A DNA stretch of 30,825 bases from a virus. Below the pieces are notes generated by a model. The model searched no databases. It worked only from the letters and a program-made list of their open reading frames with translations, and was not told the DNA's origin. The stretch covers positions 1 through 30,825 of the IMG/VR virus record IMGVR_UViG_3300043448_000052; one strand, 5' to 3'. Shown here one piece after another: positions 8,682-16,766 of this stretch. Every line of letters begins with the position of its first letter. The first letter of the stretch is position 1. Made by a program: the position numbers and the translations under genes.

Positions 8682-10583
8682 TTAGTACTCCCCGCAATCA
8701 ATCGTTGTATCAATTAATTGACCACCTTTGATATAACCACCTACGTTTAAATCACGGGTCAGATTAACGTCGCCCTCTACTGCTAATTCTCTCTGTACCT
8801 TGACGCTGTCTTCTACTTCCAAACTTTGATTTACTCTTGCAGCACCTTCAACATACAAATGATTGTTTACATCTACTATACCATCAACTCTAAGATTATT
8901 GTTTACACTGGTGTCACCTTCACTACTACCAATTTCAATATTTGTAGCCTGACCAGCAAAATTAACTGTCTTAGCAGTTGTGTTGGCTAGGTTAAATGTT
9001 TCTGTGCTAACTGTTAAATCACCACCATCAATATTAACATCGCCATCTACGTCTAAGTTATTATTAACATTGGTAATACCTTCACTACTACCAATTTCAA
9101 TATTTGTTGCTTCCCCGGCAAAATTTACAGACTTAGCTATAGTGTTTGCCAAGTTAAATTCTTCGGTGCTGACTGTTAAGTCACCACCATCTAAGTTTAA
9201 ATCACCGTCAACATCAAGATTATTGTTGACGTTAGTTACTCCTGAACTACTACCAATCTCAATTATGGTAGCATCACCACCAAAATTAATAGTTTGTGCG
9301 TTTTCATTGGCTAGATTAAACTGAGCTGTGCTAACTGTTAAGTCGCCACCATCAATGTTTAAGTCGCCATCAACGTCTAAATTATTGTTGATATTGGTGG
9401 TACCTTCACTGCTACCAATTTCAATATTTGTAGCAGCACCACCAAAGTTTATAGTTGTAGCATTGGAATTAGCTAGATTGAAAGTTGCTGTACTAACTGT
9501 TAAATCGCCGCCATCTATATTTAGGTCACCATCTACATCTAAATCTTCACCAATATGAAAACTACCATCTACGTTTAAATTTCCATCCACATCAAGATCA
9601 TTACGTATCTGTGTAGTACCAGATGTAGCTCCTACTACAAGGTTTGTTGCTGCTGTAGCAAAATTTACTGTCTGAGCGGTATCTGGAATTAGATTGAAAA
9701 CACTGCTAGTAGTTTTTAAATCATCTCCATCAATAACTACATCACCATCTACTTCTAAATTATTATTGATATTAGTAGTACCAGTAGCAGCACCTATTTC
9801 AATTGTAGTAGCACTGCCACCAAAGTTAATTGTTGTAGCAGTTGTGTTTAATAGATTAAAAACAGTCTCAGTGGTTGTTAAATCACCGCCCTGTATTTCT
9901 AAATCTTTAGTTACTGTTAGATTTTCTGCTACAACTACATCACCTTTTAGAGTTATCAGTGTAGGAAGTCCAACTATACCAGTTAGATCCTGTCTCATTA
10001 CTGATGAATCTATCTTGAAAGCATAATCAAGACCTTTTGGTCCCACATATCTATAACCAAATACATAGATAACATGACTACTGGTCATGCCAGTTGGTAT
10101 ACTATTACCGTAAAAATGTAAAATACCGGCTTGGTAGTCAAAATACCATTCACCGGCACCTAATATACCATCAGCAAATATCTGTGTACCACCACTTGTA
10201 CTTGGATCTGTTAGACCACTAGCACCATAATAAACTTTTACTCTATAACTATTTGTTACATTAACAGTATCAAACTCTGGTGGAATCCAATCAGTAAGTC
10301 CTGTTTTCCATGTTGGGTACACACTACCACTCATTCTTTGACTAGTAGTATCTGCTGTACATTCTACTCTATTATTTTGTAAATATCCTGTTACAGTTCC
10401 TATAGTAGCATTAGCAGTAGCAGGAACCAAATAGGCGTTTAACCATATACTATCACCTCTATTAAGAGCTGGACTGGCTATTGATTCATTGGCAATACTC
10501 TTATTGGCAGCGGTGTCGGTTTTAGCTACACCTGCTAGCTTCTTTAATAGTAAATCAACTTTGGTTGCGTCAGTTACGGCCAT
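8682..10583 (-). CDS. Repeat-rich virion structural/fibre protein
   Basis: The 633-aa protein starts with MAVTDATKVDLLLKKLAGV, an opening I associate with T4-like structural proteins of the cyanophage kind. Residues 1-210 form a globular head. From about residue 215, six units of about 54 residues follow, each built as NNNLDVDGDLNIDGGDLTVS, then a (F/L)NL(A/L)N segment and NFGG-x-AT-x-IEIG. Such VDGDL repeats are typical of beta-solenoid shafts in phage fibres and baseplate-attached proteins. The last 75 residues continue as shorter V-x-G/V-x-x-x-L turns and end in DCGEY. The start is supported by AGGA 8 nt upstream, 12 nt after the stop of the 908-aa gene. The exact place in the virion is unknown. 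Confidence 0.85.
   Translation of the reverse strand: MAVTDATKVDLLLKKLAGVAKTDTAANKSIANESIASPALNRGDSIWLNAYLVPATANATIGTVTGYLQNNRVECTADTTSQRMSGSVYPTWKTGLTDWIPPEFDTVNVTNSYRVKVYYGASGLTDPSTSGGTQIFADGILGAGEWYFDYQAGILHFYGNSIPTGMTSSHVIYVFGYRYVGPKGLDYAFKIDSSVMRQDLTGIVGLPTLITLKGDVVVAENLTVTKDLEIQGGDLTTTETVFNLLNTTATTINFGGSATTIEIGAATGTTNINNNLEVDGDVVIDGDDLKTTSSVFNLIPDTAQTVNFATAATNLVVGATSGTTQIRNDLDVDGNLNVDGSFHIGEDLDVDGDLNIDGGDLTVSTATFNLANSNATTINFGGAATNIEIGSSEGTTNINNNLDVDGDLNIDGGDLTVSTAQFNLANENAQTINFGGDATIIEIGSSSGVTNVNNNLDVDGDLNLDGGDLTVSTEEFNLANTIAKSVNFAGEATNIEIGSSEGITNVNNNLDVDGDVNIDGGDLTVSTETFNLANTTAKTVNFAGQATNIEIGSSEGDTSVNNNLRVDGIVDVNNHLYVEGAARVNQSLEVEDSVKVQRELAVEGDVNLTRDLNVGGYIKGGQLIDTTIDCGEY
8895..9940 (-). 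repeat. Six 54-residue (162-nt) solenoid repeats
   Basis: Six consecutive units in the 633-aa protein share VDGD, GGDLTVST, NFGG and IEIGSS. The four most C-terminal units are nearly identical in protein but differ at many silent positions in DNA. The third unit has an extra half-turn (DVDGNLNVDGSFHIGE). Confidence 0.85.
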
Positions 10584-10595
10584 TATCTAATCCTA

Positions 10596-13322
10596 TTATT
10601 GATCGCTCACATCTAAATACAAACTTGTCATTGACTGCCCTTGGTTCAATCTTATTCTTACCCAAATTTCATTATTGGTACTATTTGTACTACTCAGTGT
10701 ACCAAAACTAACATTAACCTGTCTAGTACCGCTACCTGTTGGTAAATTTCCGCCTAGAGCACAACCACCAGCTAGACTATTATCTATAGCAGTATTCAAC
10801 CAACTATTAGCATGTCCTGATTTTAAACTAGTGCCATTTGCTCCTGGTAGTGCAGCCCATATACCTGCTATGCCTGAAGGTGTAGTCCAACGTATTCTAA
10901 ACTTACTAACACCTGTTCTACTAAATCTAAATGTAAAATACTGTGGATTACCTGCTGTTCTAGTACTTAAATTTGGGCCTACTGGCAAATATCCAGTTGA
11001 ATAATTAGTAACATCATGTCTAAGACTATTTACACCTGTTCCAGTACCAACTACAGTAGCATCAGTGGCTAGCAATGCGCTTGTTTGACTATTGTATAAT
11101 GTACTACCTGCTGTGAATACTGGTGTGTCTTGACTGGCTACACCTGCATCTGGATTCTCACATCTTGTAGCACCAGTACTACTACCTCCAACAGCAGCAT
11201 TAAAAAATATATTTGTTTCATCTAAAAATGTTGTACTGCTTGTAGTACCAGTTTTATACAAAACTATGGCATTTAATGCTGGTAAAGCTGAGTTCGCAGT
11301 AGTATAACTATTATCAGCTGTATATACTGGCACTGTACTTGGTGTAGTCCAAGCTCCAAAACCTGTAATAATGTTTACTCTGAATGTTTGAGTATTAGGA
11401 CCTGCTCCTGCTGTAACTACACTAGTAGTAGGCAGGAATGTATATCCTAAATTAGTATAACTTTTATTACCTGCACTAGTCCATGGACCAACAGCACCTG
11501 TTGTTAATACATTGGATGATACATTTGGATGTGCTGTCTTACCACCATTCCAAGTTACATCAAAACCAATATCATAAACTGTACTGCTATTATAATGTGG
11601 TATACTACTTGAATAGGTCAAGCTTTGTGTATTCAATGTAAATGTTTGATTAGTGAATACTGGAGCAGTTGTTCCACTATTATCATAATACCATATACCT
11701 ATATTAGAAGTATTATCGCCAATTCCAGTTGTACCTGCATCACTATGAGCTATCTCTACTGTATTCCAACCTGCTGGTACATTTACACCTGTAACTTGTA
11801 AATCAACAGTTTCATGGAAACCTGGAGTATCAACTGGGTAGGCTACATTATTTGTAATTACCAAATTAGTGTCATTGGCTGTATATGTATTTTCGTCGTT
11901 GACTGTACTAAATTCTAATAAACCTGTTGCTGTAGCAGTTGCTACAAAAGGAGCTCCTGTGGCACCAGTTACAGTATTGTATGCTGACATCTTTAAAACT
12001 TTTGAACTAATACTTGTAATAACATAGGTTGCGTTTAGTGCTAGTCCGCCAAATACGCTACCACTACCAGCAATCTTAATCAAATATCCTGGAACTAATA
12101 CACCGCTACTAGGTTGATTATATTTTACTTCCTGACTACCTAATGTAGTTCCTGTAAAATTAGTTGTAATGACCTGTGTGGTATTTCCATATGTTAGTAA
12201 CTTACCTACAGCATTGGCTGTATTTCTTCTAACTGTTAATGATCCTCTATTACCAGGACCTGTTCCTGCTATAGTTGTAGTTGAAAAACTATTGACTCTT
12301 GCCACATATACAACTGTACCACGAGCTGGAGCTGTAATAGCATTGCCGTTTAATGGTTGGTTGGCAGCTTCTTCATTTATAATTCTTTGTGTTAAACCAT
12401 TTATAGTAAAAAGTATGCCATTTGGAAAGCTTGGTGGAGCGGAAGGAACCAATAGTGTTAATGTTAAATTCAATTGTGCTACTCCATCAGTTAAACTGGT
12501 CTGTGGAGTCATTTCAACAGCTCCATCTAGTATACCATACTCTGGATCACCTAAAAGAATATAATTAGCATTGTCAGTGGCCACATCACCTAATACATTG
12601 AGATCATTGTGAATTCTTGTATCATTAATCAACTCGATAAGCCCATTACCGTTTGAAGCTAAAGTTAAATGACCTTGACTGAAAGTATTACTAATTTTAG
12701 TATAGTTTTGAGGATTATCTATACCTGTAAATGTTTTAGATGGTAGTGTTCCAGATCCTGGTATACTAGTTTGAGCAAAATTATAAGCGTCCCCACCTTC
12801 GGGGCCACCTAATCTCATATCATCTACATAAATTTGGCGCCAAGATTTAGTTAAGCTTCCTAAGTCAAAAGTATCGTCTATATCAGGAAGTATATGACTG
12901 TTTACATCAGCATTAAAAACAATATTATCTGTGTCTTGATCACCAAATGTTAAACTACCATCAGCAGTTATGCTTCCTGTAGCATGTAAATTTCCATTAA
13001 TTAAAACATCGTTATCAACAACGATATTATCTACTGGTGTAGCTGCTCTAATATTTAATGGACCCACTGTGGATCTTATTACATTGTCATTGATCTCAAC
13101 ATCATCAATCTCAGCTCTTCCTGTGAGAACTTCTGTTGATCTTGTTACACCAGTTATATCTAAAGTATAGGCAGGATTAGTATTTTTAATGCCAATCCTA
13201 TGATTGTCGCTATCACTATCGCTTACCAGCAAATAAAGTAAGTCATTCTCGAATTTCAGATTCACCCCATCACGGAGCAAATTGTCCTTCAAGAGCTGAC
13301 CCGAAATACGACCAATCGGCAT
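10596..13322 (-). CDS. Large virion structural/fibre protein
   Basis: The 908-aa product begins MPIGRISGQLLKDNLLRDGV, followed by NLKFENDLLYL and RIGIKNTNPAYTLDITG, an arrangement I know from T4-like marine phage structural proteins. Around residues 105-170 are VLINGNLHATGSI, a FGDQDTDNIVFNADV stretch and SWRQIYVDDMRLGG, all typical of fibre N-terminal regions. The remainder (about 270-908) is rich in Thr, Ser, Asn and Gly, lacks long hydrophobic runs and looks all-beta, which suits a fibre or receptor-binding part, but I recognise no named domain there. GGGGAG lies 5 nt before the ATG. It is the first gene after a late-promoter-like site and a 115-nt structured leader, so it probably heads the 908/633/giant transcript. 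Confidence 0.85.
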   Translation of the reverse strand: MPIGRISGQLLKDNLLRDGVNLKFENDLLYLLVSDSDSDNHRIGIKNTNPAYTLDITGVTRSTEVLTGRAEIDDVEINDNVIRSTVGPLNIRAATPVDNIVVDNDVLINGNLHATGSITADGSLTFGDQDTDNIVFNADVNSHILPDIDDTFDLGSLTKSWRQIYVDDMRLGGPEGGDAYNFAQTSIPGSGTLPSKTFTGIDNPQNYTKISNTFSQGHLTLASNGNGLIELINDTRIHNDLNVLGDVATDNANYILLGDPEYGILDGAVEMTPQTSLTDGVAQLNLTLTLLVPSAPPSFPNGILFTINGLTQRIINEEAANQPLNGNAITAPARGTVVYVARVNSFSTTTIAGTGPGNRGSLTVRRNTANAVGKLLTYGNTTQVITTNFTGTTLGSQEVKYNQPSSGVLVPGYLIKIAGSGSVFGGLALNATYVITSISSKVLKMSAYNTVTGATGAPFVATATATGLLEFSTVNDENTYTANDTNLVITNNVAYPVDTPGFHETVDLQVTGVNVPAGWNTVEIAHSDAGTTGIGDNTSNIGIWYYDNSGTTAPVFTNQTFTLNTQSLTYSSSIPHYNSSTVYDIGFDVTWNGGKTAHPNVSSNVLTTGAVGPWTSAGNKSYTNLGYTFLPTTSVVTAGAGPNTQTFRVNIITGFGAWTTPSTVPVYTADNSYTTANSALPALNAIVLYKTGTTSSTTFLDETNIFFNAAVGGSSTGATRCENPDAGVASQDTPVFTAGSTLYNSQTSALLATDATVVGTGTGVNSLRHDVTNYSTGYLPVGPNLSTRTAGNPQYFTFRFSRTGVSKFRIRWTTPSGIAGIWAALPGANGTSLKSGHANSWLNTAIDNSLAGGCALGGNLPTGSGTRQVNVSFGTLSSTNSTNNEIWVRIRLNQGQSMTSLYLDVSDQ

Positions 13323-13438
13323 TTACGCTCCCCTATACCCCGTGTTTCACGGTTAACCAAATTCTCATCCCTTACGGGCTCTTTGCTGGTTTACCACAGT
13401 ATGATAGACCAATCAAGGAAACCTTGACTGTTCAGTTT
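13323..13438 (-). promoter_or_regulatory. Structured 5' leader of the 908-aa gene
   Basis: This 116-nt gap separates a late-promoter-like site from the 908-aa gene and holds several short perfect inverted repeats: TCAAGG-aaa-CCTTGA at 13413-13427, CCGTG-ttt-CACGG at 13340-13352 next to GGTTAACC at 13351-13358, and CCC-ttac-GGG near 13370. Other leaders here are mostly under 65 nt and largely unstructured. A regulatory role is inferred; no ORF with a good start was seen. Confidence 0.45.
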
Positions 13439-13446
13439 TATTTATC
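13439..13446 (-). promoter_or_regulatory. Late-promoter-like site GATAAATA
   Basis: Minus-strand CTGATAAATAAAAC differs by one base from the T4 late consensus TATAAATA and lies 16-23 nt beyond the stop of the 199-aa gene. The same octamer stands before the 1403-aa gene at 28359-28366. Confidence 0.55.
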
Positions 13447-13461
13447 AGTTTTTGGAAAATG

Positions 13462-14061
13462 TTAGTCGAATCCGTGAATTACGGTGACATTTTTACCTAT
13501 GGGTGGTGGCTCGTTAAATTGAAGATACTTACCTGTTGGGTAAGGTGGATTATAGCCCTGAAAATCAGTGCTTTCTACTAGAGTATAATTTGTTCCTGGT
13601 AACTGGAATACGTTTTCTACATAGACAAATATACTGCGTTCAGTATAAGGAGGTAAATCTTGAGGCCCAACTAAAGGACCAAAATAAATTTCAATACCAT
13701 CTACGTAGGTTTGACTGTTATCATAACCTACAATAGGAGGTGGTGTAAATGTTTGCTGTACAATATTGGCAGGTTCTTTAGCACGTAATTGAATCCAAGT
13801 ACCATTTTTTAATACTTCTAATGCTTCTAAGCTAGTATTATATCTTAATAAACCATTTACATCATAGTTGATAATTGGACGTTGGTTTTCAGGAGTACCT
13901 GGTGTAAATTCTGGATCACCAGTTCCGGTTGGTATACGTAATGCCCTTAAAATTACATCAGGATTAGTACTGTCCATAATAATTTGACCATCTGTCCTAT
14001 AGGTCAATTCTAAACTTTTAGCACTTTGTTTATTCAACTTTAGAGTACGATAGAATTTCAT
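13462..14061 (-). CDS. Virion structural protein (fibre/baseplate-associated)
   Basis: The 199-aa product has an N-terminal part with LLRYNTSLEALEVLKNGTWI (about residues 70-89), a motif frequent at the start of phage fibre and tail-associated proteins where a parameter-like beta hairpin repeats. The C-terminal half carries YVDGIEIYFGP and IFVYVENVFQLPGTNYTLVE (about 144-163), typical of short beta domains of T4-like structural proteins. Its ATG overlaps the stop of the upstream 112-aa gene by one base (TAATG), with AAGGG upstream, so the two are probably translationally coupled. Virion location is inferred from family resemblance and neighbours. Confidence 0.8.
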   Translation of the reverse strand: MKFYRTLKLNKQSAKSLELTYRTDGQIIMDSTNPDVILRALRIPTGTGDPEFTPGTPENQRPIINYDVNGLLRYNTSLEALEVLKNGTWIQLRAKEPANIVQQTFTPPPIVGYDNSQTYVDGIEIYFGPLVGPQDLPPYTERSIFVYVENVFQLPGTNYTLVESTDFQGYNPPYPTGKYLQFNEPPPIGKNVTVIHGFD

Positions 14062-14399
14062 TAAGCTACCCTTACAATACTCATTACAACACTAACATTA
14101 GTATTTGTAGCAGCAGCCCAAACACTATCACCATCATCTAAAATAATCTTTTCAGTATCTAAAGCAAATGTATCTAAAGCACTTACTGGTAATGCTTTAA
14201 TAATTGTATTACTACTAGCTGGGCTTGCTCCACTAGGAACTAGATACACTGTAAGACTAGTGGGATCACTGCTTAAATTACAAAAAAACATACTGGTAAT
14301 AGCATAGCTAGTACCTGGATAATCATTCCTAAATCCAATACCATTGACTTCAAATATTAAAGTTGCGGTCGTATTCACAGCACCTGAAAGTAATGCCAT
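14061..14399 (-). CDS. Small beta-rich virion protein
   Basis: A 112-aa protein without a signal peptide or helix-rich segments. It reads as alternating beta strands: TATLIFEVNGI, AITSMFFCNLSS, SLTVYLVPSG, IIKALPVSAL, EKIILDDGDSVWAAA and VSVVMSIVRVA. Similar small proteins sit in fibre gene clusters of T4-like marine phages; the pattern suits a small jelly-roll or beta-sandwich decoration or adaptor. AAGGAT lies 6 nt before the ATG. It sits between the 367-aa and 199-aa structural genes and is coupled to the latter by TAATG. I cannot assign a specific position in the particle. Confidence 0.75.
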   Translation of the reverse strand: MALLSGAVNTTATLIFEVNGIGFRNDYPGTSYAITSMFFCNLSSDPTSLTVYLVPSGASPASSNTIIKALPVSALDTFALDTEKIILDDGDSVWAAATNTNVSVVMSIVRVA

Positions 14400-14408
14400 T
14401 TTAAATCC

Positions 14409-15512
14409 TTAAAATATTAAACCATAAACAAGTGCCTTAGCCGCACTACACAATTCACCACTAGAAAAAATATCACCAACTCCATCTGTAGTTTGACTAT
14501 GGTAATATATACCAGTACCACCTGCTCCTTGTTCTTCCTTTGTATACAATATACTGTTACCAGTTAAAGGTACAGGTTCAGTATCACCTTGAGCTAATTG
14601 TTCTAAATGAATAACCTTTTTAATTTTTACAACACCTGTTTCAGGCATTATTGTTAGGTCTGCGTTTTCTGTTGAAATACCAGCATCAAAATCTGTATCA
14701 TTAACATATACTTTGACCTTGTTGCCTATACCTGTTGGATCTCCTACTAGTAGACCATTATATCCCATCAAACCAACTTTATTTTCAACTCTTGTATTAA
14801 TATTAATACCAGTTCCCACTGTGAATAATGTTCCAGTAGTACTGTCACCTACAAATTCATCTTGTGCCTTAGCGCCTGTTTTAGTTGTAAGAAATGTTCC
14901 TCCACCTAAGTCAGCATACCTGCTAAATTCTTCAATAATAGCACTACCAGCTTCAGCTCTTACATATTCCCTTATATATTTTATATTAGGAACATCTTCA
15001 TCATCACCTATTCGTGTATGATATGGAAAACTAGTAGCAGTTGTTCTAATTTGAATTTTTTGATTGAGATCAGGTCCAAGACTAAAAAATAAACTACCTT
15101 CAGGATTTTGTACAAACTCAGTTGTAATACCTTGAAATCTATCAAATGTATCTTTTATTACAAATGATCCTTTGTGTGTAACTGTACTTTGAGTATAAAT
15201 TGGTTCCACATTTTCATCAAATATCATTCTTACAGCTGGTTCAATACCTCGGCGTATTTCTAATCCTGAACTTCTATCACCACTTACTGGCTCAATACCG
15301 TTACTCAACGATCCAGGAACGTTGTTTAATACAATAATTCTATCTTCAACATCTAGTGTTTGTACATTTAATTCAGTTCTATTTCCTTCAACAATTAGGT
15401 CACCGGTAACAACCACTTGGCCTGTACCTTGACCAGTATCTAACTTGATCTCGGCACCAGGCTCAGTGATTATCTTATAACCACCTTCTTGAATTCGTAA
15501 AACTTTACTCAT
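14409..15512 (-). CDS. Virion structural/fibre-like protein
   Basis: The 367-aa protein opens with MSKVLRIQEGGYKIITEPGA, then ITGDL-like and VVTGDLIVEGNRTELNVQ (about 33-50), followed by TLDVEDRIIVLNN. This succession (GDLxVEG, then VEDxIIVLN) is a recurrent module of fibre and structural proteins in T4-like phages. The middle and C-terminal parts are mixed alpha/beta with no catalytic motif. No clear Shine-Dalgarno sequence precedes the ATG, which follows the stop of the 129-aa gene after one base, so translation is probably coupled. Function beyond virion structure is not visible. Confidence 0.8.
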   Translation of the reverse strand: MSKVLRIQEGGYKIITEPGAEIKLDTGQGTGQVVVTGDLIVEGNRTELNVQTLDVEDRIIVLNNVPGSLSNGIEPVSGDRSSGLEIRRGIEPAVRMIFDENVEPIYTQSTVTHKGSFVIKDTFDRFQGITTEFVQNPEGSLFFSLGPDLNQKIQIRTTATSFPYHTRIGDDEDVPNIKYIREYVRAEAGSAIIEEFSRYADLGGGTFLTTKTGAKAQDEFVGDSTTGTLFTVGTGININTRVENKVGLMGYNGLLVGDPTGIGNKVKVYVNDTDFDAGISTENADLTIMPETGVVKIKKVIHLEQLAQGDTEPVPLTGNSILYTKEEQGAGGTGIYYHSQTTDGVGDIFSSGELCSAAKALVYGLIF

Positions 15513-15513
15513 T

Positions 15514-15903
15514 TTAGTTTATAGGAACTAGTACGATAACATCACCGCTACTATCTTCATGATTACTTAAAAACCATGTGTAAGAATTGCCACTAAAATC
15601 AAAAGCTAGACGTCTTGTTAATTTAGCAATACTGATATTACCTGGACTAGTTCCATCGATACTGCCTGTAATTAAAATTTGTCCATCAGCAATAGTATTA
15701 TCAATTGAGTTTACTAGAACTCCTACTTTCCTTGTAGATCCATCACGAGTAACTACATAAGTTCTGGCACCACGTTGTTTCAAAATGTAGTAGTCACTGT
15801 TTGTTGTGCTACCAAATCTTCCTGTTACTTTAATTCCTGAACCACCAACAAATGGTCCAATCACTACAACACCGTTTACATCTTTTTTCAATGGACGACC
15901 CAT
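15514..15903 (-). CDS. Small virion structural protein with MGRPL start
   Basis: The 129-aa protein begins MGRPLKKDVNGVVVIG and has YYILKQRGARTYVVTRDGST at about residues 38-57, a combination I associate with short structural proteins of T4-like marine phages that sit next to fibre genes. It is basic in the middle and appears beta-rich. AAGGAG stands 6 nt before the ATG. It is the first gene of a cluster behind the late-promoter-like site at 15967-15974, with about 64 nt of leader. Role in the particle unknown. Confidence 0.75.
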   Translation of the reverse strand: MGRPLKKDVNGVVVIGPFVGGSGIKVTGRFGSTTNSDYYILKQRGARTYVVTRDGSTRKVGVLVNSIDNTIADGQILITGSIDGTSPGNISIAKLTRRLAFDFSGNSYTWFLSNHEDSSGDVIVLVPIN

Positions 15904-15966
15904 TTTTTTCTCCTTATTGACGTTCTAAGTCTACGCTGCGGGCACAGCATAAATCCTAAGACTATG

Positions 15967-15974
15967 TATTTACC
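15967..15974 (-). promoter_or_regulatory. Late-promoter-like site GGTAAATA
   Basis: Minus-strand TTGGTAAATACATAG lies 64 nt before the 129-aa gene, directly after the stop of the glycosyltransferase-like gene. It matches the site before the giant gene over TTGGTAAATA. Confidence 0.5.
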
Positions 15975-15980
15975 AATTTT

Positions 15981-16679
15981 TTAATTTAAAAGACTTGTGT
16001 TTCTTAAATGTTCTGGATTTTTTCCATCTGTATGAACAATTGTAGGTGGATGACCTCTTGGACCGTAAATTGCTCCACGTATAGGACTACTGGTCAAATA
16101 TTCTTCTAACCCATATTCTCTGCCAAAACCTACATAATGAGCATGCGGAGCAGCTTCTCTTAGCCATTTTTCTCTATTGATAATATGAGGATTATTACTG
16201 ACCATTTTTACCATACTATAAGGAAAAACACTGCCCTCATAATCTACCCAATCCATATCCTGTCCGAAACTAGCATGAACATCTGGATGATTTCCATGTA
16301 CTTTTCTATTAAATCTTAAATGTAAAATGTCATCTTTACGCATACCATCTACAATTTGATCCAATGTATGTGGAATTCTATCAGCATAAAACTGCCAATC
16401 ATGTTCTAACATAAACAAAAATTCTGTTTTACTATTAAAAACTGCTAGATGATAACCATGGCTTAGACCACCTACTTCATGATTTACTATAGGGAAAATT
16501 TTACTCAGCGCATCTATATACTCAAATGCTTTTTCTTGATTTGGATTCTTATCGCACCACACAGTTACTGGTACATCAACCTTAAAGGTATCTTTAAAAC
16601 TTTTATAAGTTGTTTCTATATGCCATGTATCTGGAGCGTTAATTGTACTGTTTGTAAAAATATGTAACTCTATATCCAT
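15981..16679 (-). CDS. Glycosyltransferase-like protein (GT-A type fold suspected)
   Basis: The 232-aa product starts with MDIELHIFTNSTINAPDTW, then a first alternating strand/helix half with VPVTVWCDKNP (37-47). FLFMLEHDWQF (88-98) follows; a hydrophobic strand ending in an E-x-D motif is the usual metal- and nucleotide-sugar-binding place in GT-A glycosyltransferases. The C-terminal half contains NPHIINREKW and GLEEYLTSSPI, as in enzymes that read an acceptor after the metal site. It lies between the gp23 terminator and the fibre cluster, with AGGA before the ATG. Substrate is unknown: capsid or fibre decoration and host-surface sugar change are both possible. No part is missing that I can tell, but the protein is short for the family. 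Confidence 0.6.
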   Translation of the reverse strand: MDIELHIFTNSTINAPDTWHIETTYKSFKDTFKVDVPVTVWCDKNPNQEKAFEYIDALSKIFPIVNHEVGGLSHGYHLAVFNSKTEFLFMLEHDWQFYADRIPHTLDQIVDGMRKDDILHLRFNRKVHGNHPDVHASFGQDMDWVDYEGSVFPYSMVKMVSNNPHIINREKWLREAAPHAHYVGFGREYGLEEYLTSSPIRGAIYGPRGHPPTIVHTDGKNPEHLRNTSLLN

Positions 16680-16708
16680 AATGATTCCTAAAAGTTAGCA
16701 TATTTAAT

Positions 16709-16738
16709 AAAAAAGGCACCATATTAGGTGCCTTTTTA
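16709..16738. terminator. Intrinsic terminator after gp23
   Basis: GGCACC (16715-16720), a 6-nt loop and GGTGCC (16727-16732) form a perfect stem extended by an A-run on one side and a T-run on the other. On the minus strand it lies just after the gp23 stop and ends in TTTTTTATT. Because the A and T runs pair symmetrically it could act in both directions. Confidence 0.9.
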
Positions 16739-16766
16739 AAAGTAACAAACTCTTGGTTTGCAAAAA

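Noticed and set aside
8980-10026. Series of plus-strand ORFs with repeated LTVKSPPS
   Set aside because: Antisense image of the solenoid repeats of the 633-aa protein.
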